A stretch of 64,000 nucleotides of DNA from NCBI RefSeq assembly GCF_002127325.2, contig NC_035438.2, positions 89,156,385 through 89,220,384 of the forward strand, written 5' to 3'. The translations under genes and the position numbers were made by a program. This document shows positions 1 through 11,230 of this stretch, one piece after another (position 1 is the stretch's first letter; the number at the start of each line of letters is the position of its first letter). The notes beneath the pieces are model-generated. The model had not been told where the DNA came from. It saw nothing but the letters and a program-made list of their open reading frames with translations, and searched no databases. Origin of the DNA: Helianthus annuus (taxonomy: Eukaryota > Streptophyta > Magnoliopsida > Asterales > Asteraceae).

Positions 1-339
1 CGAGTCTTGATTTCGGGCGCGCAGAGACGTTCAGGACTTTATCTTCAAGCCTAAGTGTGCCCTTGTGCGGGCCTGCGCAAGGGTGTTAGTTGAATGTTTG
101 TCTCTCTTTTTCTCCGGCGCATGGTTATCAAAGACTGTTCTATCCAATTTCTTATTTAGAACCGTTGCGCGGCCGCGCAAGGTCTTGTTCAAGATGCTCT
201 TGGCCTAAGGTTATGGTATGGTCCAATGCGCCTGCGCAAGGTTTTTGGGACCGTACCCCTTCAAACGAGTTAGATTATCCTAAATGGAATATACAGTTTG
301 AAAGGTACATCAAAGCAAAACACGAAAGAATGTGGTTAT
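1..339. other. Unassigned left flank of LTR E
   Basis: No gene is recognised. A GC-rich core resembling GCGCAAGG recurs three times (about 73-87, 170-182 and 229-243). The stretch ends where a TGTAACGCC LTR-like start appears at 340. It could be the 3' internal end of element E, whose body would then lie left of the window, or older flanking DNA. There is no clear polypurine tract directly before 340, so the choice is open. Confidence 0.3.
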
Positions 340-790
340 TGTAACGCCTTGCATTTTGATGCTTTTATTATCTTAGCAAGTCTTATCGTACTTCCTACCC
401 TGTTATACTTGTACACTCGAGGCGACCGATCATAATGAAAATGAGACTATTTTTAATCATAATTGTGTTGAACTATATGCGAACTATTACTCTATGTGAT
501 GATACTTATATGTGAACGATATGTTTAAACAGATTCTTGACTCTTGTGATGCTTTTTATATGTGAACGATGTATTTATCCTAGATTCTTGATACTTGTTA
601 TGCTTTCATACTTAATGAACGAGAAACTAATTTAACACTTTCGAAACACGAAGTTACTCTTGATATTTATGCTATTTTAACATCTAGATATAATAATACT
701 ATAGGTAATGGCTACCCACAATAATACGCAATGCAACACCTAACCTCGCTTGCAAAACAAACCAAAGTTGGAAAAGTAACAAACACGAAC

Positions 791-845
791 TGGCCGTCCG
801 AATGGCTATACGCTCGGATGACCATCCGTCCGGATGACCATCGGG
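791..845. repeat. Palindromic GGATGACCATCCG array, U3 copy
   Basis: Several copies of a roughly 16-base unit built on CATCCGTCCGGATG, itself nearly palindromic, lie about 70 bases upstream of the TATA box of LTR E. The same unit forms a larger cluster further into the LTR (1577-1840). The position just before a TATA box suggests binding sites for a transcription factor; this is inference. Confidence 0.7.
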
Positions 846-912
846 ACAATGCCACTCGCCACCGCCTTAACCCATCCAAACATAATCATTCGAATGGACC
901 TGTCACTGTCAT

Positions 913-922
913 CTATAAATAG
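913..922 (+). promoter_or_regulatory. TATA box of LTR E
   Basis: CTATAAATAG, a canonical plant TATA box on the plus strand, about 575 bases into the LTR. It probably sets the transcript start of element E. The same ten bases occur on the minus strand as the TATA box of LTR C. Confidence 0.55.
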
Positions 923-1576
923 TCAACCTGAACCTTCATTTTCACCGTTAACCTTTGCCCATTCGCTCTCAAGTTCCAGACGTGATTCAAGGATATTTTA
1001 TAAGCTTTTTTCACCTAAATCTTCTTTAATCTTCATCTTTATTCACTTCTACTCCATCTTCTTCATCAAAATCACACACGCATCACAACATTTTCTCAAA
1101 AACACTGATTTTAGACCTCCCGGAGGTGGTTTTCACTCGATTTGCTAAGGTAAACTGTTGTAAAGCACCAATGAGTCGGGATTGGACTAAGATCTAAAGT
1201 ATTTTCACACTTTTATACAAGATCTAAAGGATTTTTCACATGTTTTCGACTCAGATCCGATAAACCTTCACGTTTTACAACTTATTTATAAACTCCTCTT
1301 CGGTTTTACGCAAATATGGATGGAATCGGGACTCAATCGGGCTCTCGACTTGTTCCTTAGTCAAGAGTCGACTTGAAAACGGATTTCCACCAAAGAGATG
1401 GACCGATTAACGGGTCAAATATGAATGTTCATCATAAACAGCGCGTTTAACTGAAAGGGCTGGACCCGTCCGGCCGGATGAATTGGATTTGGTATATTCC
1501 GTTGTTTGACACGTCATCACGCCATCTCCATTAACTCAAAACTTTACTTAGAAAATTTTACAAAACTTCAAACATC

Positions 1577-1840
1577 GACCATCTGTCCAAATGGCCATCC
1601 GTTCGGATGACCACCCGTCCAGATGATCTGCCCTTGACAATAATCGTTGTTTACTTTTGTAGGACACTTTGATCAATACTTCGAAGCTTTTAACAGTTCA
1701 CAAACAAACACGGACTAACCGAATGACCATCCATTCGAATGGTCATCCGTCCGAATGGCCATCCTCTCGAATGGCCATCCGTTCGAATGACCATCCGTCC
1801 GGATGATCATCCGTTCGGATGAAACCCATCCGCTCAGATA
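1577..1840. repeat. Palindromic GGATGACCATCCG array, downstream cluster
   Basis: Two sub-clusters (about 1577-1630 and 1718-1840) hold a dozen or so degenerate copies of a 16-base unit such as CATCCGTTCGAATGAC. Many units are palindromes around TTCGAA or TCCGGA, for example CCATTCGAATGG. They lie downstream of the LTR E TATA box, so they would be within the transcript. The variation is mostly at CpG sites. Confidence 0.8.
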
Positions 1841-2672
1841 GTCTGTTGAACACTTAACTCGTTTATGCACTTTTCGACACTCTGTTCCCGACTGGGTCAG
1901 CACTTAGAGGACTTATTCTCTGTTCCCACACGCAGGCTGATCCAGCGCTCCCTTCGATCCAACTAGACTGTGTTTAGGTTCTAAGCACTCAGTGTGAGTA
2001 TACTTGATCCTCTTTTGTTTTAAACACTTTGGGATGCAACATGTATTCTATATAAACACACGACACTTGAAACTTGTTTGTAAACATGCTCTATCCACTA
2101 TTATACATGAAAACATGATATTTGTGATACTTGTGAGTCTTATACGCTATGTGAACGTTGAATCTTATGTTTAGCCGACCTTGACAATTATAGTGCTATA
2201 GGGTTAACGCACCGCCCTTGAGACTTGGGGTATTGTTAAGTTTGATTCTTTTACCTCCTCTTTGTGGCAACGATGTAGGAAAGACACAGTTAACGCGTTG
2301 GAAACTTAGGTTAACATATTGATTACGTTAGCTTAGCATGTTGAAACTTGTAATATGTTATTCATGTTGGATATGAGAAATTCATATTTAAACTATTTAT
2401 GCTATGTATCAAACTTGTATACTCACCAACAATATTTGTTGATTTTATTTTAATACATGTTGCAGGTCGATAGTCGCAGTGAATCAAGAATCAAGCTAGG
2501 GTGACTTTAGATACACACCTTAGAAAAACAATATTTTGGAAAATGTTTGAATTTTGTGATGTTTGATACAATTTTGACAATGTTTTGGGTTGTCTGACAA
2601 TTTAGTTATCATTATGAAATTTTGATTAATGTATATTGAAACAAGTAGCGTTATGATGCTTTGAGCGATTTG

Positions 2673-4021
2673 TGTCGCAACCCCCGACCCCTGCCTTGGG
2701 AGGCGGGCGGCAGCGGCCTACTCAGAGATGGTGGTATCGGTGTTTATCAATCTGGCAGCGGAATTTACATCAGGAACGTAGTTAGGAAATATTTTATCAG
2801 AGTAAAATATCTCACTTTTATAATATTAAACACATGGAAAATTCCCAAGTTTCCATTACAAACATTTTATAGGGACAAACCCTATATTATTAAATAAAAC
2901 ATCTTCTTTTTTTAGGTAACTTTTATAGCCACTTTTCCAAGCCCTCAGTGCTGTCCAGCTGGCTTCTATTTGGCTTTCATATTTTGTTACCTGAAACGCG
3001 TTTAAAAACATTTTGTCAGTGGGAAATACTGGTGAGTGAATCCCAATTTAATCAAGACAAGTTTTACCAGTTTACAGTTATTAAGGGCGATCTCACAATT
3101 ACATTTGTTTATTTTTCTACTTTAATTACCACCCACGGTACTGTCAACCTGACTTGTGGTCATGTTACTACTCACAGTGTAGTATACAAAACCCCAACAT
3201 ACCGACGATAATTGTAGAATACAAAATACTTAATCACTGTTTAATATAATGTAAAACATTTGAGGTTTTATAAAAACAGTTTGCACAAAGGTTCACAAAA
3301 AGGAGATTACTCACATTGCTACTTTAGGGTTTTCCTTTGTGTTTTCCTGGTTATTATCTATTAATTAAGGAATGCACACGCATTAGTATAATAACCCAAT
3401 ATTTACATTAGTTATACCCTCCCCGAGACAGAACTCCAACGACTACGGCAGGTACAGCCTCGACAGCCGTTACAGAGCGCTAGATCAATCGGGCAGCGTA
3501 TCTAATATGTAACCGGGGGTTATGATACTTACAACGAGGCAAAACTTCGTTATTTAGGGGGGTATTAGCACGATATTATATTTACTATGCAGAAAATTAA
3601 GAGAGAGATCGAGAGAATGAACGAATTCAAAATCAGAACCGATGGCCTCTATTTATAGTTCTGTTCGACTACCTTGTCGCGCCCCGCGTAGGAATCAGCC
3701 AAGGGGTCCGCGGCCCGCGAGGCCAACTAGGGTAGGCCTTAGCTTGGCTGACTCGAACCTTAGACCCAACACGTTCACGAAACGTTGCGGCTCCGGGCTG
3801 CTCCTGGTGGCCTAGTTGTCGCGGCCCGCGTAAGACGAAGAGATGGTCTTCACGGCCCGCGAGCACCCATTAAAATTTGATTTTATTTAATTTTTATAAA
3901 AGTAAAGGTATTTAGGGCCAGTTCTCGTATACGGGGTGTATTTTAAGATATATAGGGGTGCTCTAAATATTTTAGGATATATATTTAGGAGTGTCGGAAA
4001 TATTTTAGGAGGGTTGTTATA
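2673..4021 (-). repeat. 3' LTR of element C
   Basis: Direct copy of 21547-22897. On the minus strand it starts TATAACAACCCTCC next to a polypurine tract and ends GTTGCGACA; both copies start with TA rather than the usual TG. The terminal 45 bases form a GC-rich inverted repeat around GCCTCCC/GGGAGGC. It keeps the GC palindromes near its promoter better than the right copy does. Confidence 0.9.
3649..3864 (-). promoter_or_regulatory. LTR C promoter: TATA box with four GC palindromes upstream
   Basis: On the minus strand a CTATAAATAG TATA box (3649-3658) is preceded by four copies of a CGCGGCCCGCG-like motif at about 3676-3690, 3708-3722, 3818-3834 and 3851-3864. Matching sites exist in the other LTR (22552-22740), where several CpGs have become TpG or CpA. 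Clustered CpG palindromes directly upstream of a TATA box suggest an enhancer; no factor can be named. Confidence 0.6.
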
Positions 4022-4033
4022 TCCTCCCCACCT
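4022..4033 (-). other. Polypurine tract of element C
   Basis: On the minus strand GGTGGGGAGGA lies immediately before the 3' LTR. This is the expected site of plus-strand DNA priming in LTR retrotransposons. Confidence 0.8.
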
Positions 4034-4035
4034 TG

Positions 4036-5517
4036 TTTTAGAACTCGTTCTCGAGGTCTACTGGAACAGGTGTGGATATTTCCTCTGCATCTCTGACTCA
4101 AGCTCCCATGTTCATTCTGGTCCTCTCTTGGAATCCCATTTCACTTTGCCAGAACCAATCTCTTGTGTTTGAGATTCTTGACCTTTCTGTCTTCAATTTG
4201 TAGAGGCTTCTCTACAAACTTTAGCTTTTCATTTACCTCTATATCCTTAAGAGGCACTACTAGTGATTCATCGGCTAATTACTTTTTTGAGATTGCATAT
4301 ATGAAATACATCATGTATTCCTGCCATTTCCTCTGGCAGTTGTAGCTGATAGGCTACAGATCCTATTCTTCTAATAATCTCAAGAGGTCCAACATACCTA
4401 GGGCTTAGCTTTCCCCTTTTGATGAATCTAACTACTCCTTTCCAAGGAGAGACTTTTAATAAGACCTTGTCTACTACCTGAAATTCCAACGGCTTTCGCC
4501 TGTTATCAGCATAACTCTTTTGTCGATCACGTGCTGCTTTCAGTCTTTCCTTGACTTGAATAATCTTATCCGTTGCTTTTCTCCAATTTCTGCCCAATAG
4601 ACTGGAGTTTGGCACTTTCGTCCATAAAGTGCTTCGAAGGGTGCAACATTGATGCTGGTATGATAGCTGTTGTTGTAGGAAAATTCTATTAATGGTAAGT
4701 GATCGTCCCAATTTCCTCCGAAATCAATCACACAAGCTCTAAGCATATCTTCCATTGTCTGAATTGTCCTTTCGCTTTGTCCATCTGTTTGAGGATGATA
4801 AGCTGTGCTTAGATTCAGCTTTGTTCCCATTGCTTTTTGGAAACTTGTCCAAAAATGAGAAGTGAAACGGCTATCTCTATCAGAAACAATTGATTAAGGA
4901 ATTCCATGTAATGAAACTGTTTTGTTTACATACAACTTAGCTAATTGTTCCATACTGAAAGTTTCCTTCATCGGTAGGAAATGAGCAGATTTGGTTAATC
5001 TGTCTACAATCACCCAGATTGTATCATTACCTTTTTGTGTCTTGGGTAATTTGGTAACAAAGTCCATTTTTATCAATACCCATTTCCATATTGGCATTTC
5101 TAATTGCTACAACAAACCTGAGGGTTTCTGATGTTCAGCTTTAACTGGTGAACAAGTTAGACACTTGGCAACATAGGCTGCGATATCCTTTTTCATTCCT
5201 AACCACCAAAAATTCTTTCTCCAATCTTGATACATTTTATCACTTCCAGGATGCATCGTACACTTAGACTTATGGGCTTCCTCTAATATTCGGTGGCGTA
5301 GGTTTCCTAATTTAGGTATCCACATTCTCTTTTTATGGAATCTCCAAATTCTATCTGTTCCTTGTTCTAATTTCTTAAACATTCCTTTCAATTTCTCAGT
5401 ATCATCCTTGATTACTGATTCTTGTGCTTTCCTAACTTGTTCATTTAAATCTACTTGTAGATTTAATTTAAGAGAACGTACTCTTTTTGGCTTTTCGTGA
5501 TACTTTCGACTTAAAGC
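4036..5517 (-). pseudogene. Element C integrase and chromodomain-like tail (broken)
   Basis: The 3' part of C's pol, cut from the reverse transcriptase/RNase H part by element A. In coding order there is the H2C2 zinc-binding region ([10 protein letters not shown] ... [14 protein letters not shown], 5107-5391), the integrase core starting MDFVTKLPKTQ, the [10 protein letters not shown] segment, then the GKLSPRYVGPL region and a terminal module with KVKW and YPHLF, typical of chromodomain Gypsy integrases. Integrase joins cDNA to the chromosome; the tail guides target choice. Stops near 5100, 4892 and 4268, and a shift near 4600, make it non-functional. Across the 5-bp duplication the reading frame resumes with the RNase H part at 12337. 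Confidence 0.85.
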
Positions 5518-5982
5518 TGTTGGTGCATCTGTCTGTCGCCTACGTCTTGTATCGATTCTTGTTTAGAGTTAGTTAGATTAGGGCTCGGAATCCAAGAAAT
5601 TGGTATTTGAAGGTGATTCCGCTTGAAATGACCTTATGTCATTTCAAGCGAAACCACATAACTTTCTGATTCCGCTCGAACCTGTCTTCTATGATTTCGC
5701 GTGAGTGTTTTGTAGAGATTCCGCTTGAACTGAACATGTGATGATCAAGCGAAATAGGAACTCCTATAAATAGGTGATGTTGTAGTGAAATCATTAGATC
5801 AGTCTTCCGGTTTGCCACGAAGTGCTGCCGAAGTGTTGTCGTGATTGTAAAAGCATTTTTATCAATAATACAACAGTTTAAAGTGAATACGGCTGGAATA
5901 ACACTGATTCATTAGTTTCCGCCTCTTGAATTGGTGAATTACTCTTCTGATCGACTCATTCAGGTCCGAAAACGATCCTACA
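5518..5982 (+). repeat. 5' LTR of element A
   Basis: About 465 bases, TGTTGGTGC ... CCTACA. It has a TATA box (TATAAATA, 5765-5772) and upstream of it six copies of an ATTCCGCTTGAAA-like motif in both orientations. Two of them form a hairpin-like inverted repeat at 5617-5632 and 5638-5653. The 3' LTR copy is very similar. Confidence 0.92.
5617..5756 (+). promoter_or_regulatory. LTR A upstream motif cluster
   Basis: TTCCGCTTGAAATGAC at 5617-5632 faces its inverse GTCATTTCAAGCGAAA at 5638-5653 with a 5-base gap. Further copies lie at about 5668, 5692, 5717 and, inverted, 5743, all just upstream of the TATA box at 5765. Element B has the same arrangement at 26731-26768 and beyond, so the layout is conserved while surrounding LTR bases differ. 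Confidence 0.65.
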
Positions 5983-5984
5983 AG

Positions 5985-5996
5985 TGGTATCAGAGC
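5985..5996 (+). other. Primer binding site of element A
   Basis: TGGTATCAGAGC, two bases after the LTR end, complementary to the 3' end of initiator methionine tRNA, the usual primer for plant Copia and Gypsy elements. Confidence 0.9.
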
Positions 5997-6177
5997 TTAG
6001 GAGGAAGAGTTCTTGCCATTTCAGCTGTATTTTGTGATTTTCTACACCTTCTTCTTCAAAATCGAAAATTTTCTACGGTAAAATTGGCTGAATTTTTCAC
6101 ATACCTCGCGCAATCGTGTTTTGATAAATCCTTGAAAGTTTCAGAAGTAAAATCGATATAAAACTTGATTTTTACTT

Positions 6178-6450
6178 AATTCCGCTTGAAATCATGTGCG
6201 AGATAGTGACGTCATAGTGATTTCGCTTGAAATCAGCATTTGATTCCGCCTGAAATATTGATTTCGCTTGAGAATTACACATTATTCCACTTAAAAAAGG
6301 GGTTCCGCTTGAAAGTGTATCTGATTCCGCTTCTATACTGATTCCGCTTGAAAAAGCTTTGTTATTTCGTTGTAAAATTTCAAAGGAGATTTCGTTTGAA
6401 CAGAAATTGATATTTCGCTTGAAAGTATACACTTGCTATTTCGCTTGAAC
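6178..6450 (+). repeat. Leader array of ATTTCGCTTGAAA motifs, element A
   Basis: About twelve degenerate copies of AT(T/C)CGCTTGAAA-type units follow one another every 20-30 bases between primer site and gag. They are the same motif as in the LTR of this element and in the leader of element B. They are all in one orientation here, unlike the LTR where both orientations occur. They are not a simple tandem repeat because the spacers are unrelated. Confidence 0.85.
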
Positions 6451-6481
6451 TTGGGAATTTGTAAACTTTTGAACATTGATC

Positions 6482-9400
6482 ATGGAGAACGAGTTTTATA
6501 ACGCCTTTGCTGGTCCAATGAACATTACTCAGAGTGGATTGCTTGAAAATGAAACGGGGACTTCACAAAAACCGCCTAAGCTTTTGGATATTGATGACTA
6601 TAATGGTTGGTCCGAACATTTTGGTAACTGGGTTGAAGCTTATCATTTGGATGCTTGGGAACATATTGAAATTCCATATGAAAGGCAAACCAAGAATGGT
6701 AATCAGTTAACGCCAATCAGAGAAATAAGTGCTGAGGAGAAAAAGAAGTATAGAGATGAGAAATTGATGGTGAGTTTGTTACAGCAAGCGATTAAAGAGG
6801 ATATTTTGATTTTGCTTCAGCATGATGGAAGTGCATATTCGATCTGGAATGAATTGGAAGCAAAATTTCTGGGAAGTGATGATATGCTCAAGAACAAGAT
6901 GTCACTCATGAAGAAAGAATTTGATCTATTTCGTGGTTTGAAATCAGAAAACACCAAGCAGATTATTGAAAGATATTGTAATTTGGTGAGAAATATGACA
7001 AAATTAGGCATCAAAAAGGATACCGATGAGATGATTGAGAAACTAGTTGATGCGTTACCACATGATACTTTGGGAATGTATCTAATGATGTTGAGAAACA
7101 ACATAAAAGAATATAAAAAGTTAACATCGGGTGAGTTTATTAAACATCTTGAAGCTCAAGAGATGGAGCAAAGGAAGATTGCCAGGATGAAGAATTAAGA
7201 TGGTGAGCAAGACATTGGCTTGTATTTTAAAAGTGGTGTTAGTGAAAAGACAAATTTCTCCCCAAATGTTGAAACTGCTTTCAACGCGAAAGGTTCTTCT
7301 GAAAGTTCATCTCAGTTCAAGCAGCATAACAAGATTTTCTTCCTTTCCTACATATGATCCACAGTTTTCTACAACAAAGAGTGGCAAAGTTCTTCATTGC
7401 AACATTGCTTTAAAGCTTGAAAATGATCAGAATTATACTGAGGAAGTTGCTAAAAGTCACATGTCTTTATTGGTGACAGTGCTTGAATCCTACGGAGGAT
7501 TAGTTGCAGGGAGGATCGGGAATCCAATGCTCACAAACAACCACCATATCAGCAACAACAGGCACAAACTGCACATGGTAGAAAAGAAATTGAAGATTCA
7601 AAGAGAGCATGCATGGTTAATCAGGGAAAGGATAGTGATTTCAGCTGGGATAAATATATTCCAAAAGACAGTAAAGTATGTTTGGCAGATCAAGACGATG
7701 AAAAATTGCTAGATGGTTTTACTTGGGATAATTTTTGCCCAGATGAAGAATCCATGGCCAAAGAGATGCTGAACGCTAAAGCCTTTATAGCAAATGCTTC
7801 TGATGTATATTGGGCAGAAAAATACAGAAAAATTAGAGAAGCTGAAGAGAAGAAATGGAGAAGAAATGGAGAAGAATTGAAGAAGAGGAAGAAGAAGAGG
7901 AAAGGAAAAAAGAAGAAGCTGAGAAAAAGAAGAAGAAAAGAGCAGAAGAAATTCAAGTGAGAACAGTCAAAGAAGTTCCAGAATTTGAGATCAAAGCTGA
8001 TACTGAAACAGTCAAAGTTCCTGAGAAGTGCATGAATTGTGATTCTTTGATCAAGCAAAACAACGAGTTGCTCCACAACATAAAAAGGCTGAAAGAATCA
8101 TGTGATACACTGAACAAAGAAATGAACAAGTATAACGAGTCAAGTAGTGAATAAGCGGTAGCAATGAATACACTCAAAGGAGCATACATGAGACAGCTTG
8201 ACAATGTCGACTACTACACAGAGAAGTGTGCTGAGCTTGAATTGAAGTTGGCAACACAAAGAATCGAAACTGAAAGAGTTAACAATTTATTGAAAAGTTA
8301 CTCATATTCAACTTTTGTTGTTGACAGGATTTATCCTATTGTGGAAAGAATGAAGACGTTTGATGAAGAGAAGACTTCGGAAGAAAGGAAGTTTGAGACA
8401 AAAGATGATGATAAAGTGGAAATTTCTTGTAAGAAACCAAGTGTTATCTACAATAGATGTCCGCCCCCGGTCGAAAATGGATATTCTCCTCGAAATCCAA
8501 ATTCTGAAAGAGTCAAAAAAGAAACAAATTACAGTGGGAGTCTGGGTCGTCAGATAATTTGCCAGAAAATATTGATGTTACTTTCACATCGTCCGACACT
8601 AATCATGAGTCCAAGTTGATAAAAAGTGTAGTCGATCAGGTGTTAGATAAAGATGACATAGAGGAGTCAAAACCGGAGTCCAAATCCGAGTCAAAGTCTA
8701 AGTCCAACACATCAAAATCAACAAACAAAAAGGACAAACGGGTTTATGATAAGGAGTTTTTGTTATCAAAATCTAATTTGAATGATGAATCATTCAAAGT
8801 AGCATATACTTTGAAAGATTCTGACAAATTATATTCTGATGAGATTTTTCCAATAAGAGGTGTTAAACCAGAAATGATTAACAAGGTTTTCAAACTAACA
8901 GAAATTGATATTTCTGAAATAAAAGATGAAAGTCTTTCTGGAAAACCTAAACCTTACACTTCAAGAATTCAACAACGTTTAAACAAGAAAATGGGTTACA
9001 ATTATGGTCATGGTTATCAAAAGAAACCAAACCTAATGGTAATTTCAAAAAGAATGGATTGGGTTTTAATTCACCGAAAAACTATAAAAATGAGAAAATT
9101 TACAAACCAAAAATTGTTTTTGTTTCAGGAACAAATGCTGGAAAAGAACAAAAGGTTTCATTCTGGAAGGAGACAAACAAATATTTCTTTGCGAAAAAGC
9201 AAGAAGATATGAAGAAGAGTGTTGCTCAGAAGAAGGCAGAGACGAGAACCTGTTTTCAATGCAAAACTGCAAGTCATATTGCCAGGAATTGTCCGAAAGC
9301 AATCAACAAACAGCAGGAAGTCTCGGGTAAACTAAAAGAAAAGATTGTTGAGAAAACTGAACTTTCAACCAGAAAATTTAAGGGCTTTGAAAACTCAATT

Positions 9401-9858
9401 TTTGAGATTGGTGAATGTCCAAAGAATGTGGTTAAAAGAAAAGAAAATCTGAAAAACCAAAAATGGGTGGTTAAGGGTTCAGGAAACAGTTCTGGTGATG
9501 AATCTGATTCCATAAAATCAGAGGAGCCACGTGTTATCGAAAAAGTTGAGAAATCAGTTCCAACTGTAAATGATGAAAATTTTCCACCTCTGCGAGTTGA
9601 AAACTTTAAGAAGAAAGTTGGAAAAGTTGAAATTTCAAATCAATTTTATTCTGAAAAGAATAAGTTTGATGTTGAAAAGGCTTTCAACGGAAATGTGAAA
9701 CACAGTTTTGGCAATATGATCAATGGTAAGGCCAAAGGTATCAAGAATTTTATGCTTCCAAAATGAAAGTTCACAATTCTGTTGAAAGTGACAAAGATGA
9801 AGAGGTTGTTTCACCCAAGGATGGTCAGGCTTGGGTGGATATATTTTTCAAAGAGTAA
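6482..9858 (+). pseudogene. Element A gag-like polyprotein (broken)
   Basis: Starts at the ATG at 6482. The first 239 codons (to the stop at 7196-7198) contain a Copia-type capsid region with YNGWSEHFGNW and later FDLFRGLKSENTKQIIERY, like the UBN2/DUF4219 gag families. After frameshifts near 7200-7350 the homology to B's gag resumes (HCNIALKLENDQNYTEE, 7400 on; DFSWDKYIPKD, 7636 on), then a Lys/Glu-rich coiled coil (7840-8150), a region matching B (RIYPIVERM; IDVTFTSSD), and one CCHC knuckle CFQCKTASHIARNC near 9250. The knuckle found in B near 28940 is missing. The final exon-like stretch ends AWVDIFFKE at 9858. Gag would form the particle and bind RNA. At least five stops or frameshifts break it. 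Confidence 0.85.
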
Positions 9859-10540
9859 AAACCTAACTTGCCGGAGCTCCCAAGTTGGTAATCGTGGAGC
9901 ATGAATCGGTATCTTTCTTGAAAATGTTTTGTTTGAAAAATCTAAAATTTTGGCAACTGCTGGAATTGCCGGAACTCTCAGGTTGGTAGTGTGGAGTAGG
10001 AATCGGCATTCTGAGATTTCAACCTACAAGTGGTAAGTGTTGGTAAGCAAACTAACTCGTTGTTGAAAAATAAGGTTTGTTTGTTAGAAGATTGGTTTTT
10101 GATCTTACAAGTGGTTAATCAAGGTCATTAATTTGAACTTGATTTAATCCTTATTCAAATGGTTAATAATGGGGATCATTTCATTATAAAGAGGAAAGAA
10201 ACAATGTGATGATCTTACCCCATTTCCTACAAATGTTAAAGTCAACAAAACTTATTTTCCGGAAAAACCATTTTTTATTAAAACAAACTTACGTGTTTTG
10301 GGATCTAAATGGGAAAATAGTTTGTTGAGAGGGGGAGTTCTGATTGTTTATGCCAAGTGAATGGTGATCTGAGGTGATTTGATATCAGTTGTCAAGTTCT
10401 TGTACAGTTTGTTTTCAAATTTCTTTTAAATATGTTTGAATTTTAGGGGGAGTAAAAAATTTCAGAAAATCCAAAAACATTAGAATATCTGAAAAAGACA
10501 AAAACATGATAAAATCAAAAATGAGTTTTGTTGTATAAAA
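9859..10540 (+). other. Element A noncoding spacer after gag
   Basis: No ORF. A unit of about 55 bases with TTGCCGGA(G/A)CTC(C/T)CA and a following AATCGG(T/C)AT occurs twice, at about 9868-9925 and 9965-10012. Two internal GGGGGAGT polypurine stretches lie at about 10328 and 10444. In element B this position is occupied by pol. Confidence 0.6.
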
Positions 10541-11230
10541 GAGGAAATGATAGTACATCAGTGGACGATCACAACAAGCTAAAGAAATGAAAAGTCAAAT
10601 GTGATAAACAATCTCACTGCGGATGTGTCAGTAGGTTTTTACACACTTAGTAAATTGTGACGAGATATAAACCTAAATTCAAACTTTCTTATTTCATGGG
10701 GAACAAAATTTGGATATATAGGTAACCCTGAAATCTTGTCTGAAGGGTCCCTCTTTCTGAGATACTAGGTCTTTATGCTTAGTGATATCTGGGGTATTAT
10801 CCCGGGACTTCTACTGAATGGAAATTCTGACCTAGTCTCTGTATAATACTTTCTGCATATGCTTAAAATAAGCAACGCCCTCAGCATAAAAAATGATGAA
10901 ACATTGCAAAATGCTAATCATGTGCTGTTGTAAAAAAGATCCTCTAAAGGGGACATACCTAAAGTCGAGCCGTCATCTCTCTGCTGAACGGAAGTTCTGA
11001 CCTGAGCTCTCACGGTTTAGCATCAAACCCCTACAGATATCATCTAGGTATACTCACCTGTAAGACTGAATATTGGGATCTGGATACGGGAGTATATTCA
11101 AATGGTGGGACACGCGAATAAGTTTAAGTATCTAAAACACTAATATCGTATCTCGATACAATTGAACTTTGTGTGAAAATTTAAGTGGACCAATATACTG
11201 ACAATCTAGGTGAATTGTTTAGAACTTAAA
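10541..11230 (+). other. Conserved 3' noncoding block, element A
   Basis: About 690 bases align base for base with 35208-35900 of element B, with long identical runs such as TCCCTCTTTCTGA and GATATCTGGGGTATTAT. By eye the similarity exceeds that of the two gag proteins. An internal motif (TTCT(A/G)CTGAAYGG.A.TTCTGACCT) occurs twice, near 10807 and 10977. No ORF spans it. It may be a packaging or export signal shared by helper and passenger. Confidence 0.75.

Larger units (their letters stand above)
340..2672 (+). mobile_element. LTR of element E, main part (interrupted by C)
   Basis: This reads as a plus-strand LTR of about 2.4 kb. It starts with TGTAACGCC, has a TATA box CTATAAATAG at 913-922, and near its 3' end has the ACTCACCAA...TTGTTGA...TGCAGG block (about 2421-2467) that I associate with long LTRs of chromodomain Gypsy elements. 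The last 43 bases lie beyond element C, at 22903-22945, ending GGGGTGTGACA. The 5 bases 2668-2672 (ATTTG) are the target duplicated by C. No primer site follows the LTR end at 22945, so it is a solo LTR or a 3' LTR. The start at 340 is a judgement from the TG end only. Confidence 0.6.

Noticed and set aside
7840..8076. Repeated GAAGA runs as a microsatellite or minus-strand gene
   Set aside because: They encode the Lys/Glu coiled coil of A's gag, which has a counterpart in B.
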